From: Acidovorax sp.
Lineage (GTDB): Bacteria > Pseudomonadota > Gammaproteobacteria > Burkholderiales > Burkholderiaceae_C
Direction: 5' to 3'
NCBI GenBank assembly: GCA_024711405.1
Contig: JANJSZ010000137.1
Span: 1 to 36,189 of the forward strand
DNA: 36,189 nt
Shown here piece by piece: positions 10,957-18,063 of this stretch. Below the pieces are notes generated by a model. It was given only the letters and a program-made list of their open reading frames with translations, was not told where the DNA came from and made no database searches. How positions within the stretch are numbered: the stretch's first letter is position 1; each line of letters opens with the position of its first letter. A program made the translations under genes and the position numbers.

Positions 10957-11499
10957 TCAGCGGGCTGGCAGGGCCAGCACCAGGCTGCCATCCCAGCGCG
11001 GTACGGCTGCAGCGGGCCCATTGCCGAGGGTGGCGGGGGCCGCAGGGCTGGCCGCTGGCGCACTTCGTGCGAGACGGGCCTCGATCGGCACCGCCAGCGC
11101 ATTGCTGCGTGCCTGGGCCAGCCATGGGGCCAGGGCGTCGGCGGGCGCTCCCTTGAGCGTGATGGTGGCGCGGTCGCCCGCCAGTGTGAGCTGGGCCGTG
11201 GCGCCCAGGCGCTGGGTGAGCGCGCTGCGCAGGCTGGCCACGGCATCGCCGGGTGCGCTGCGGGGTGCGGTCTGCAGTTGCAGGGCTTCGGCCTGCAGGC
11301 TTTGCATGCGCTGCAGCTGGGCATCCAGGGCCGCATGGCGCGCGGGGGCCGTGCGCAGCGTGGCCAGGGCCGGTGCCAGGGCCACCCACCACAGCAGCGC
11401 CAGGGCCACCACGGCGCCCGCGGCCAGCAGCAGATTCTGCTCGCGCGGGGCCAGGGCTTTCCAGCGGTCTTGCAAGACGGTGTGGAAGGAGGTGTTCAT
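10957..11499 (-). CDS. gspM: Type II secretion assembly protein GspM
   Basis: GspM is a bitopic inner-membrane protein that partners GspL in the assembly platform. The real start is the ATG at 11499, which overlaps the gspL stop in an ATGA junction, giving 180 residues; the 617-residue ORF in the track is this gene fused to an out-of-frame shadow of gspL. The N-terminus MNTSFHTVLQDRWKALAPRE is followed by a transmembrane helix (about 24-43) and a coiled-coil-like stretch rich in Ala, Leu and Gln. A ferredoxin-like periplasmic domain follows. GGAGG sits a few bases before the start. Confidence 0.92.
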   Translation of the reverse strand: MNTSFHTVLQDRWKALAPREQNLLLAAGAVVALALLWWVALAPALATLRTAPARHAALDAQLQRMQSLQAEALQLQTAPRSAPGDAVASLRSALTQRLGATAQLTLAGDRATITLKGAPADALAPWLAQARSNALAVPIEARLARSAPAASPAAPATLGNGPAAAVPRWDGSLVLALPAR

Positions 11500-12758
11500 G
11501 GTGTGGTCTCCGGGCGCAGCAACAGGCTGCCGTCGTCCAGGCGGGCGCTGTAGCCTGCCGCTTGCAGCCGGGTGGCCAGGGCCGCCTGCTCTTCGGCCGT
11601 CAGCGTCACGCCGCGAAGGCGCAGCTCGCCCGCGGTGTATTCGAGTGCATTGGGCAGCTGGCCCGCGGGCAGGGCGGCCCCTGCTGCCGCGAGCAGGGGC
11701 TCCAGGTCGCGCGGTGACACGCTGCCGGTGGCCTGGCGCAGCGTGGCCAGTTCGCGTTCCATCTGCACGGGGGCATCGACCACCACCTGCACCTTGGGAA
11801 ATGTCTGGGTGAGCGCCTTGCGCACACCGGCCTGCTTGGCGGCAAGTGCACCACGCTCCTGCCAGGCCCAGGCGTTCAGGCCCACCAGGTGGGCGGCGGC
11901 CAGCAGGCCTGCGCCCCAGCGTGCCGCGCGCCACTGTGGCGCATGCAGAAAGGCGCTGGCGGCGCTGCCGGCCTTGCGCAGGGCGCGGGTGCGCCCGGTG
12001 CTGGCCAGGTCGAACTGCGCCAGATCCCAGTCGCTGCGCGCCGCATCGAGCGCGCGCTGACTGGCGGTGTGCAGCACCACCGACTGGCCCAGCGTGCGCT
12101 CGGCCAGTGTCGCCACGGCGGGCTCGGCGCGCACCGGCGGCATCGCTTCGCCGGGGTCTCCGGGACGGGTGGCCGGGCCGATCAGACCCAGTGCCGCAGC
12201 GGACAGGGGCAGCACGGCCACGCCCTGATCGGGCCCGTGGCCGCAAACCACGAGCTGGGCATCCTCGGGGCTGCCCAGCGCAAACAGCTCGGGCCCGCCG
12301 CTGGCGGTGGGGCCCGGTGCAAATTCGGGCACCACGCGCGCGACGCGCCGGCCTGCGGCCTCCAGTGTCTGCAGCGCTTCGCGCAGCCAGGCCCGGTCGC
12401 ACACGGCCACCCACACCGGCTCGCCGGCGCGGGCACCCGGTTGCAGGGCAAAGTGCAGCTGGGAAGGTTCGTCGAGCAGCTGGTCTTCCAGCAGGCCTTC
12501 GAGCACCGAGCGCAGGCGCGGTGTCTGCTGGCCCCCCCCCAGCGGCACACCCTGGGGCAATTGCACGCGCTGCCATGAAAGCGCCGCTGCCGGCACCACC
12601 GCCACCACCTCGCCGCCCGGCCGGGCAGGCTCGGGCAGCAGCGGCGCCGGGGCGCTGGCGTGGCGAAGTGCGGTGTGGCCGTCGGCGGTCAGCGTGTAGC
12701 TGTAGGCAGTGGCGGACCCGGAAGGTGCCTGGGGCAGGAAAAGGATCAGGGTGCTCAT
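11496..12758 (-). CDS. gspL: Type II secretion platform protein GspL
   Basis: GspL links the GspE ATPase to the inner-membrane platform. The 420-residue product has the expected plan: an actin-like cytoplasmic domain over about residues 1-270 that binds GspE, a single transmembrane helix near 285-303 (WGAGLLAAAHLVGLNAWAW), and a small ferredoxin-like periplasmic domain ending RLDDGSLLLRPETTP. It begins MSTLILFLPQ. It is separated from gspK by 58 bases, the largest gap in this part of the operon, and that gap contains a TAAAAT sequence on the coding strand that might give a weak internal promoter. Confidence 0.93.
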   Translation of the reverse strand: MSTLILFLPQAPSGSATAYSYTLTADGHTALRHASAPAPLLPEPARPGGEVVAVVPAAALSWQRVQLPQGVPLGGGQQTPRLRSVLEGLLEDQLLDEPSQLHFALQPGARAGEPVWVAVCDRAWLREALQTLEAAGRRVARVVPEFAPGPTASGGPELFALGSPEDAQLVVCGHGPDQGVAVLPLSAAALGLIGPATRPGDPGEAMPPVRAEPAVATLAERTLGQSVVLHTASQRALDAARSDWDLAQFDLASTGRTRALRKAGSAASAFLHAPQWRAARWGAGLLAAAHLVGLNAWAWQERGALAAKQAGVRKALTQTFPKVQVVVDAPVQMERELATLRQATGSVSPRDLEPLLAAAGAALPAGQLPNALEYTAGELRLRGVTLTAEEQAALATRLQAAGYSARLDDGSLLLRPETTP

Positions 12759-12816
12759 GGGCGGGATTTGCGGGCCATTTTAGGGGGCAGAGTTGACAGT
12801 GCTGCGGCAAGGGCGC

Positions 12817-13824
12817 TCAGCGCGCCGCTGGGGGCGCAGCGGTCGCGCCTGCGCTGTCAAAAGCGCCGCGTTCGCGCCACAGCGTGGTGACGGTGGTGCC
12901 CTGGCGCATCACCAGCGAGCGTTCTTCCACCACGCTGGTGCCCAGGCGCAGGCGCCCGCGCACCTCGAAGTAGCGCGAGGCGATGGCATGGTCATCGGCG
13001 TTCAGCGCAATGCTGGCGCCCAGCTGGTCGGAGACATCGGTCAACGCCCGGAAATGGCGCGCCTGCCGGGCCTGCACCAGCTTTTGCGCGTCCGCCATGT
13101 CCAGCCCGTCGATCGCGGCCGACAGCACATCCACGTCGGCCGTGTTCAGGTTCACCGGGGTGCGCATCGGCAACAGCGTGACATGCGGCGCCAGCACGGT
13201 CAGTGTGGCGGGGGGCAGGCCCAGCCAGCCCAGCTGGGCCGGGGTCGGCGGCAGCAGGGGGGCGCTGCTGTTGGCGCCCTGGCTGGCTTTGGCTTCGCGC
13301 AGGCCCTGCACGAGCAGGCTCAGTTGCTGCGCAGGCAGGCCCAGGCGCTCGAACAGGCGAGAAAACTGGCGCAAGGAGCCCGCGTTGACCTTGTCGCCAT
13401 CGACCAGGTTGGTCAGGTTCAGCCGCCCCTGCAGGTCGGTGATCTGGCCGGACAGAAAGGCGTCGGTGGTGTCGGTGCTGGCGTCGTCCACCTGGGTCAT
13501 GTTGCGGTCGGCCGCCAGAAAGGTGGACAGGCGCGCCTCCTGCAGCGGCACGGCCCAGGGTTCGGCCAGGTGGTCGGCACCGCCGGTGATGCCGTCCTCG
13601 CGCAGGATCAGGCGCGACCAGTCGAGCGCGCCCACCAGAATCCAGGCCGACTGCAGCCGGGCGCGCTCAGCCGTCTCGACCTCGACCGCACGCCACTGCT
13701 GCCACAGGGCAGCGGCGGCAAAGGTGGCCACCAGCGTTACCGTGAGCATGGCCGCCAGCAGGGCCGCACCGCGCTGGCGGGCGGGGCCTGCAGTGCTTTG
13801 CAAAGGGGTGGTGCGGTGCCTCAT
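12817..13824 (-). CDS. gspK: Type II secretion minor pseudopilin GspK
   Basis: GspK caps the pseudopilus tip with GspI and GspJ. I take the ATG at 13824, which overlaps the gspJ stop (ATGA), giving 335 residues; the ORF-track start is 11 codons earlier inside gspJ. The prepilin cleavage site is RQRG|AALLAAMLTVTLVAT, lacking Glu at mature position 5, as is usual for GspK. The long length relative to other pseudopilins matches its inserted alpha-helical domain, and NLTNLVDGDKVN and PVNLNTADVDVLSAAI are family-typical stretches. It sits directly upstream of gspL. Confidence 0.95.
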   Translation of the reverse strand: MRHRTTPLQSTAGPARQRGAALLAAMLTVTLVATFAAAALWQQWRAVEVETAERARLQSAWILVGALDWSRLILREDGITGGADHLAEPWAVPLQEARLSTFLAADRNMTQVDDASTDTTDAFLSGQITDLQGRLNLTNLVDGDKVNAGSLRQFSRLFERLGLPAQQLSLLVQGLREAKASQGANSSAPLLPPTPAQLGWLGLPPATLTVLAPHVTLLPMRTPVNLNTADVDVLSAAIDGLDMADAQKLVQARQARHFRALTDVSDQLGASIALNADDHAIASRYFEVRGRLRLGTSVVEERSLVMRQGTTVTTLWRERGAFDSAGATAAPPAAR

Positions 13825-14669
13825 GACTTGCCGCCACCCAGCACCGGGTTGACCCAATCGCGCGTGATCTGCCCGGCCAGCGCCTGGCCCGGGCGGATGG
13901 TGATCTGCAGGCGCACGCCATCGGGCAGCGCAGCGTTGGCCTCGCCGGGCGTCGTGTTGCTGCTGGACTGCGGGTTCGACCAGGCGCCGCCGCGGTAAAA
14001 ATAGATTTGCCAGTTGTCCAGTGGCAGCAACACCACTTCTCTGCGCCGTTCGGCTTCGTTGGGATTACCGGCCCACTGGGCGGCCTGCTGCCAGGCCTGT
14101 TGCCAGTCGGCATGGGTGCGCACCGGGGGCGATTGCCAGCGCAGCCAATGGCTGGCGCCCCGCACGTCGCGCCGGGTCCAGGCCACCACCAGGGCGCCTT
14201 CGTCGGGCACGGCGCTGCTGCGCCGCGTCATGCGCAACACCTGGCCGTCCCAGTTCAGCGGCGTGGTGTAGGGCACGGACACGATGGCGTCCAGATCCGC
14301 GCCCCACTGCGCAAGCGCAGCCTGCACCACCAGCAGTTCATCGGCCCGCTGGCGTGTCGTCTCTTGCGCCCGCGCCATGCCGTCCAGCCCGCGCCACCCC
14401 AGGATGGCCATCAGCGCCATGATGGCAATGGCCACCAGCAGCTCGATCAGGGTGAAGCCGCGCGGCGACGATGCGCCGTGCAGCAGCGTGGGGACTATCA
14501 GCCCGCCGCCCGGCCGCCCGAAGGCGGGTTGGGCCCCCTCGGGGGGCAGCGAGCGACACGCAGTGCGCGACCGTGGGGGCCTTGTCAACCCGCCGCCCGG
14601 CCGCCCGAAGGCGGGTTGGGCCCCCTCGGGGGGCAGCGTCGACACGCAGTGCGGGAGCGTGGGGGTCAT
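13821..14669 (-). CDS. gspJ: Type II secretion minor pseudopilin GspJ with repeat-derived long leader
   Basis: GspJ is a minor pseudopilin of the tip complex. The mature part is clear: cleavage at SSPRG|FTLIELLVAIAIMALMA, then about 210 residues ending NPVLGGGKS. The best start is the ATG at 14669, one base after the gspI stop, giving 282 residues, but this makes the leader about 71 residues instead of the usual 6-25. The extra leader is two near-identical tandem copies of a GC-rich repeat, each encoding LPPEGAQPAFGRPGGGL. No ATG lies closer to the cleavage site; an in-frame TTG would give a 44-residue leader and a GTG a 63-residue one. The true start therefore needs testing. Confidence 0.88.
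   Translation of the reverse strand: MTPTLPHCVSTLPPEGAQPAFGRPGGGLTRPPRSRTACRSLPPEGAQPAFGRPGGGLIVPTLLHGASSPRGFTLIELLVAIAIMALMAILGWRGLDGMARAQETTRQRADELLVVQAALAQWGADLDAIVSVPYTTPLNWDGQVLRMTRRSSAVPDEGALVVAWTRRDVRGASHWLRWQSPPVRTHADWQQAWQQAAQWAGNPNEAERRREVVLLPLDNWQIYFYRGGAWSNPQSSSNTTPGEANAALPDGVRLQITIRPGQALAGQITRDWVNPVLGGGKS
14494..14669 (-). repeat. Tandem GC-rich repeat (type B) within the gspJ leader
   Basis: Two copies of about 77-87 bases (approximately 14502-14588 and 14589-14665) share CCCGCCGCCCGGCCGCCCG, AAGGCGGGTTGGGCCCCCTC and GGGGGGCAGCG almost base for base. Each contains strong inverted repeats. The edge of a further partial unit is visible at 14480-14500 (CAGCGTGGGGACTATCA). The whole array is in frame with gspJ. 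Confidence 0.85.
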
Positions 14670-14670
14670 T

Positions 14671-15030
14671 TCAATATCTACCCACGATGGTGGACAGGCG
14701 CAGTACCGAGTTCTCGCCATCGAACACCTGCGCATCCACGCGCCGAAAACTCGGATTGGGCGTGGGCCGCACGATCACGGCCACATCGAAGCGTCGCCCC
14801 GCCTGCTCGCAGGGCTGGGTGCTGTCGCCCACCCCCGGCATCTGGCGCGACAGGCGGGCCTTGACCAGTTCGTTCTCGGCGCAGAGCTGGGCCAGCACGA
14901 TGTCCGATTGCCGCAACGCATTGCGCGTCAGCGCCGTGGTGGCCTGCAGGCCCGCCAGAAGGGCAATGGCCACAATGGCCAGCGCCACCAGCACCTCGAC
15001 CAGGGTAAAGCCCTGTTCTGGCGTTTTCAT
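14671..15030 (-). CDS. gspI: Type II secretion minor pseudopilin GspI
   Basis: GspI nucleates the pseudopilus tip with GspJ and GspK. The ATG at 15030 overlaps the gspH stop (ATGA), giving a 119-residue protein; the longer ORF in the track runs back into gspH out of frame. The prepilin motif is MKTPEQG|FTLVEVLVALAIVAI, a normal seven-residue leader with Glu at mature position 5. The following ALLAGLQATTALTRNALRQ and the CAENEL stretch are typical of GspI, as is the short length. Its normal leader contrasts with those of its neighbours GspH and GspJ. Confidence 0.96.
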   Translation of the reverse strand: MKTPEQGFTLVEVLVALAIVAIALLAGLQATTALTRNALRQSDIVLAQLCAENELVKARLSRQMPGVGDSTQPCEQAGRRFDVAVIVRPTPNPSFRRVDAQVFDGENSVLRLSTIVGRY

Positions 15031-15554
15031 GGCAGTGGCTCCACCGCGAAAGGCCGCAGGCCGTCGGTGGCCACGCGCAGCGTGCGTTCGGGGTGGGCCT
15101 GGTGGGCCAGCAGCACCTGCTGCGGCCCGATCAGCGGCTCGGGCCCCAGTTGCAGGGTGGCGGGGCCGCGCACCGTGGTGCCGGCATCCAGCCACTGGGT
15201 GGGAAGCGTGCCGGCGGGCAGGCCCTCGAACCGGAAACCCTGCGCATCGGCGCGCCAGCGTACCGGCACGCCCGTGCCGCGCGACTGGGCCCGGCCCGAT
15301 TCCAGCAGGGCCGCCAGCCGTGCCGCTTCGCGTTCCAGCTGCGTCTGTCCGCCGTCGCGCAGCGCCAGGCTGACGCCCGCCGTGGCCAACGCCATGATGC
15401 TGATGACCACCAGCAATTCAAGGAGGGTAAAGCCCCCCTGAGCCGCTACGCGGCTTCCCCCCTCTCTCGCGCTGCGCGCGGGAAGGGGGACGACGCCAGT
15501 GGCCTGGCAAAGCCAGTTCCACGGCGTCCCTGGCCGGGGGCGCGCCAGTTTCAT
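15027..15554 (-). CDS. gspH: Type II secretion minor pseudopilin GspH with repeat-derived leader
   Basis: GspH is a minor pseudopilin that joins the tip to the GspG shaft. The mature region starts QGG|FTLLELLVVISIMALATAG and continues for about 134 residues, a normal size. The only usable start is the ATG at 15554, 31 bases after the gspG stop, giving 175 residues and a leader of about 41 residues. That leader (residues 1-41) is encoded by repeat copy A4 read in reverse, so it has an unusual Arg/Pro/Gly-rich composition. No ATG, GTG or TTG lies in frame nearer the cleavage site. The stop overlaps the gspI start. Confidence 0.9.
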   Translation of the reverse strand: MKLARPRPGTPWNWLCQATGVVPLPARSAREGGSRVAAQGGFTLLELLVVISIMALATAGVSLALRDGGQTQLEREAARLAALLESGRAQSRGTGVPVRWRADAQGFRFEGLPAGTLPTQWLDAGTTVRGPATLQLGPEPLIGPQQVLLAHQAHPERTLRVATDGLRPFAVEPLP

Positions 15555-15557
15555 GGG
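15432..15557 (+). repeat. GC-rich dispersed repeat, copy A4, inside the gspH leader
   Basis: CCCCCTGAGCCGCTACGCGG, TCTCTCGCGCTGCGCGCGGG, AAGGGGGACGACGCC and GCGCCAGTTTCATGGG match A1 very closely in the same order; A1 also ends GCGCCAGTTTCATGGGC. The repeat is on the plus strand while gspH is read from the minus strand, and the CAT in its tail is the complement of the gspH ATG. Confidence 0.85.
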
Positions 15558-15585
15558 CCTGGGATGCGTGGGGAAAGAAGGCGGG

Positions 15586-16050
15586 TCACTGCCAGCTGCC
15601 GATATCCGCGTCCTTGCCCTCGCCGCCCGACTGGCCGTCGGCGCCGAACGACATCACGTCGATCTCGCCCTTGATGCCGGGGTTCAGGTACTGGTAAGGG
15701 CGCCCCCAGGGGTCGTTGGGCAGCTTTTCGAGGTAAGGTTTCCAGTTGCCGGGGATGGGGCCGGCCGTGGGCTTGGCGACCAGCGCCTGCAGGCCCTGTT
15801 CGGCCGTGGGGTAGCGCTGGTTGTCCAGGCGGTACAGCTTGAGCGCCTGCATCACGTTGGTGACGTCGGTGCGGGCGGCGGTGCCGCGCGCGTCGTCGGC
15901 GCGGTCGAGCACGTTGGGCACGATCAGCGCGGCCAGCACGCCGATGATGACCAGCACCACCATCAGCTCGATCAGGGTGAAGCCCCGCGCAAGGTGCGTG
16001 GCCAGGCGGCTGCGGGCGGGGCGCAGGGGGAGGGCGGAGGATTTGTTCAC
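15586..16050 (-). CDS. gspG: Type II secretion major pseudopilin GspG
   Basis: GspG is the main subunit of the pseudopilus shaft. The GTG at 16050 gives a 154-residue precursor starting MNKSSALPLRP with a 23-residue leader and cleavage at LARG|FTLIELMVVLVIIGVLAALIVPNV. The ORF-track start far upstream lies across gspC and is not credible. The calcium-binding, family-specific stretch NDPWGRPYQYLNPG is present near residue 115, and the C-terminus is DADIGSWQ. It is the first gene of the operon, and its start is 47 bases from the divergent gspC start. Confidence 0.96.
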   Translation of the reverse strand: MNKSSALPLRPARSRLATHLARGFTLIELMVVLVIIGVLAALIVPNVLDRADDARGTAARTDVTNVMQALKLYRLDNQRYPTAEQGLQALVAKPTAGPIPGNWKPYLEKLPNDPWGRPYQYLNPGIKGEIDVMSFGADGQSGGEGKDADIGSWQ

Positions 16051-16082
16051 TGCAGGCGGTCTCGGGAGGGTCGGATCGCGTG

Positions 16083-16092
16083 AATCATAATC
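16083..16092. promoter_or_regulatory. Overlapping divergent -10 boxes for gspC and gspG
   Basis: CATAAT (16086-16091, plus) lies 6 bases before the gspC ATG, and on the minus strand TATGAT (16089-16084) lies 33 bases before the gspG GTG. The gap is only 47 bases, so two promoters must overlap if both exist. No strong -35 match is seen for either; the gspC transcript would be leaderless. Confidence 0.4.
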
Positions 16093-16097
16093 CCCGC

Positions 16098-16553
16098 ATG
16101 GTGACCAATACACACAGCAAATGGGGCGTGCGCCTGGGGACTCTGGCTCTCTGGGCACTGGCGGGCGCCAGCGTGGTCTATTGGGGGTTGCGCCTGTCGG
16201 CACGGCCCGTGGGGCTGGCGGTGCCGGCCGTGGCCCCCGCGCCCGTGGCACCCGATGCCCATGCCATGGCGCGCCTGCTGGGTGTGCCGGCCGCGACCGA
16301 TGCGGTGGCGGGTCGGGCGCCCGTGGCCTCGCTGGCCAGCCGGTTTGCACTGATCGGTGTGTTGGCGGGCCGCAGCAGCGGCGGTGGTGCCGCGCTGATT
16401 GCGGTGGACGGCAAGCCGGCCAAGCCGTTCCGCGTGGGCGCCGCCGTGGACGAGGGGCTGGTGCTGCAGTCGCTGGACCCGCGCCAGGCCCGGCTGGGCG
16501 CCAGCGTCGATGGCCCCGCCACGCTGACGCTGGACATGCCCCTCAAGAACTGA
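16098..16553 (+). CDS. gspC: Type II secretion inner-membrane protein GspC (short form)
   Basis: GspC connects the inner-membrane platform to the GspD secretin through its homology region (HR). The ATG at 16098 gives 151 residues; an upstream in-frame GTG at 16080 would add six. One transmembrane helix (about residues 14-32, LALWALAGASVVYWGLRL) is followed by an Ala/Pro-rich linker and an HR domain with SRFALIGVLAG and AALIAVDGKPAKPFRVG. There is no C-terminal PDZ or coiled-coil domain, so this is the short version of the family. It is divergent from gspG, and its 3' end overlaps cobC by 11 bases. Confidence 0.93.
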   Translation: MVTNTHSKWGVRLGTLALWALAGASVVYWGLRLSARPVGLAVPAVAPAPVAPDAHAMARLLGVPAATDAVAGRAPVASLASRFALIGVLAGRSSGGGAALIAVDGKPAKPFRVGAAVDEGLVLQSLDPRQARLGASVDGPATLTLDMPLKN

Positions 16554-17139
16554 GCCGGTCCAGGTTCCGGATTTCCCATTCGCCCCACGCTGGCGCAGCC
16601 GCCGGCCACTGCTCCGGCCGGGGCCAGACGCCGTCGCCACGGGCCTGCAGCCAGGCCACGCAGCGCGCCACGCCGGCGTGGGTGATCCACACCACGTCCT
16701 GCGCTGCCTGCTTTGCGGGCTGTGGCTGCGCGGCGCGCAAGGCCAGCGAAACGCGGGCCAGCATGGCGCTCAGGCTCTCGCCACCGCCGGGTGCGTAGGT
16801 GGCAAAGGCCGCCGTCCACGCGTCGATGGCCGTTTTGCCGATGTGCTCCCAGGCCCGCCCTTCCCAGTGGCCAAAGTCCATTTCACGCAGGCGAGCGTCG
16901 GGATTGGAGGCCAAATCGGGCCTGAGCGCTTGCAGGTCATGCGCCAGCAGCGCACATCTTTGCAGCGTTGAATGAAAGACCCGCGCCTTCGGCGGCAGGG
17001 CGTCTGCCAGGCGTTGTGCGGCCACGCGGGTGGCTGCGGCGTCGGCTGGCACATCGACTGCACCGTAGCAGGTGCCCGGTGCCACCAGGGGTTGTGCATG
17101 GCGCACCAGCCACAGGCGGGCGCCGGCGGGCGGGCTCAT
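16543..17139 (-). CDS. cobC: Alpha-ribazole-phosphatase-like histidine phosphatase CobC
   Basis: It belongs to the histidine phosphatase (phosphoglycerate mutase-like) superfamily; next to cobS its likely job is to dephosphorylate alpha-ribazole 5'-phosphate or adenosylcobalamin phosphate. The ATG at 17139 gives 198 residues beginning MSPPAGARLWLVRHAQP. The catalytic RHAQP motif is near residue 13, the CYGAVDVP stretch typical of CobC follows, LREMDFGHWEGRAWE supplies the second motif, and VVWITHAGVARC carries the second catalytic histidine. The 339-residue ORF in the track runs back through the inverted-repeat gap and cobS. The function is inferred from family and neighbour. Confidence 0.9.
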   Translation of the reverse strand: MSPPAGARLWLVRHAQPLVAPGTCYGAVDVPADAAATRVAAQRLADALPPKARVFHSTLQRCALLAHDLQALRPDLASNPDARLREMDFGHWEGRAWEHIGKTAIDAWTAAFATYAPGGGESLSAMLARVSLALRAAQPQPAKQAAQDVVWITHAGVARCVAWLQARGDGVWPRPEQWPAAAPAWGEWEIRNLDRLSS

Positions 17140-17145
17140 TCCATT

Positions 17146-17230
17146 TTCAGACCCTCCGTGTCGTTGTTGCTTCGCCTTGCCGTGCTGCAGCACTGTCTGC
17201 GGCTTCGCGCCTAGACACGAAGGGTCTGGA
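17146..17230. repeat. Long inverted repeat between cobS and cobC
   Basis: TTCAGACCCTCCGTGTC (17146-17162) pairs with GACACGAAGGGTCTGGA (17214-17230) at 15 of 17 positions, and both mismatches become G-U pairs in one RNA orientation. The inside contains a perfect GTGCTGCAGCAC palindrome. It fills the 98-base gap between the cobS stop and the cobC start and could give an RNA hairpin that processes or attenuates the transcript. Confidence 0.75.
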
Positions 17231-17237
17231 AACGGAA

Positions 17238-18044
17238 TTACATCCATCGCAGAGCCAGCGCCGCGCCCAGGTAAAACCCGATCTCGCTGACCTGCTGCGT
17301 GGCGCCCAGGCAATCGCCCGTGAAGCCCTGCAGGCGCCGCGCGAACCAGCGCGCCAGCCACGCGGCAGCCAGCGCACTTGCCGTGAAAGATGCTATTAAA
17401 TAAATAGCTGAATGCGTTTGCCATACAAGCGCCAGCGGCATCAAACACCAGAACATGGCGGCCGCCAGGGCGCCCCCCGAGATCTGATCGGCCAGCGGTT
17501 TGCTTTTGGACCGGGCCGTGTCGCCCACATGCGGCAGCCCGCGCACGATGAACAGCGGCCACAGGCGCGACAGCACATGGCCGCCCACCAGTGCCGCCAC
17601 CGCCGCCAGCAGGCTGTGCGCACCCAGCAGCGCCAGCAGGCTGACCTTGGCCAGCAGCGCCAGCACCAGCGCCATGGCCCCGAAGGCGCCGATGCGCGAG
17701 TCTTTCATGATGTCGAGCGCCCGCTCGCGGTCATGGCTGCCGCCCAGTCCGTCGGCCACGTCGGCCAGGCCGTCCTCGTGAAACCCCCCCGTCATCAGCA
17801 CCGTGGCGATGGTGCAGAACACCGCCGCTACGGCCGGCGCCATCGGGTTGGGCGCCAGGGCTGCGTGCAGCGCGGCATACACGCCCGCCGCCAGCGCCGC
17901 CGCCAGCCAGCCGATGCCCGGAAAATGCGCGGCACTGGCGCGCAGCATGGCCGGGCTGTAGCCCACCCAGCCGGCCAGCCGCCCGGTGACGGGGATGCGG
18001 GTGAAAAACTGCACGGCCAGCAGGTAGTGGCGCAGGGCTTGCAT
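17238..18044 (-). CDS. cobS: Adenosylcobinamide-GDP ribazoletransferase CobS
   Basis: CobS is the integral-membrane cobalamin synthase that joins adenosylcobinamide-GDP to alpha-ribazole or its phosphate. The ATG at 18044 gives 268 residues starting MQALRHYLLAVQFFTRIPV; the track's start is an in-frame TTG eight codons upstream. The family motif GGFHEDGLADVADGLGG with DRERALDIMKDSRIGAFG lies at about residues 86-122, and several hydrophobic helices follow. Residues 202-220 (MPLALVWQTHSAIYLIASF) are encoded by a stretch resembling palindromic repeat C3. cobC is downstream on the same strand, supporting a small cobalamin operon. Confidence 0.96.
   Translation of the reverse strand: MQALRHYLLAVQFFTRIPVTGRLAGWVGYSPAMLRASAAHFPGIGWLAAALAAGVYAALHAALAPNPMAPAVAAVFCTIATVLMTGGFHEDGLADVADGLGGSHDRERALDIMKDSRIGAFGAMALVLALLAKVSLLALLGAHSLLAAVAALVGGHVLSRLWPLFIVRGLPHVGDTARSKSKPLADQISGGALAAAMFWCLMPLALVWQTHSAIYLIASFTASALAAAWLARWFARRLQGFTGDCLGATQQVSEIGFYLGAALALRWM
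17388..17445 (+). repeat. Degenerate palindromic repeat, copy C3, inside cobS
   Basis: GATGCTATTAAATAAATAGC begins the copy, followed by TGAATGCGTTTGCC and the return arm ACAAGCGCCAGCGGCATC. The layout matches the intergenic copy at 18064-18116. It sits wholly within cobS and keeps the reading frame open. Confidence 0.6.
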
Positions 18045-18063
18045 GGTGCGGGACCGTGGGGAT

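Noticed and set aside
12759-12816. Internal promoter (TAAAAT) between gspK and gspL
   Set aside because: No -35 at proper spacing; the -10-like box alone is weak evidence.
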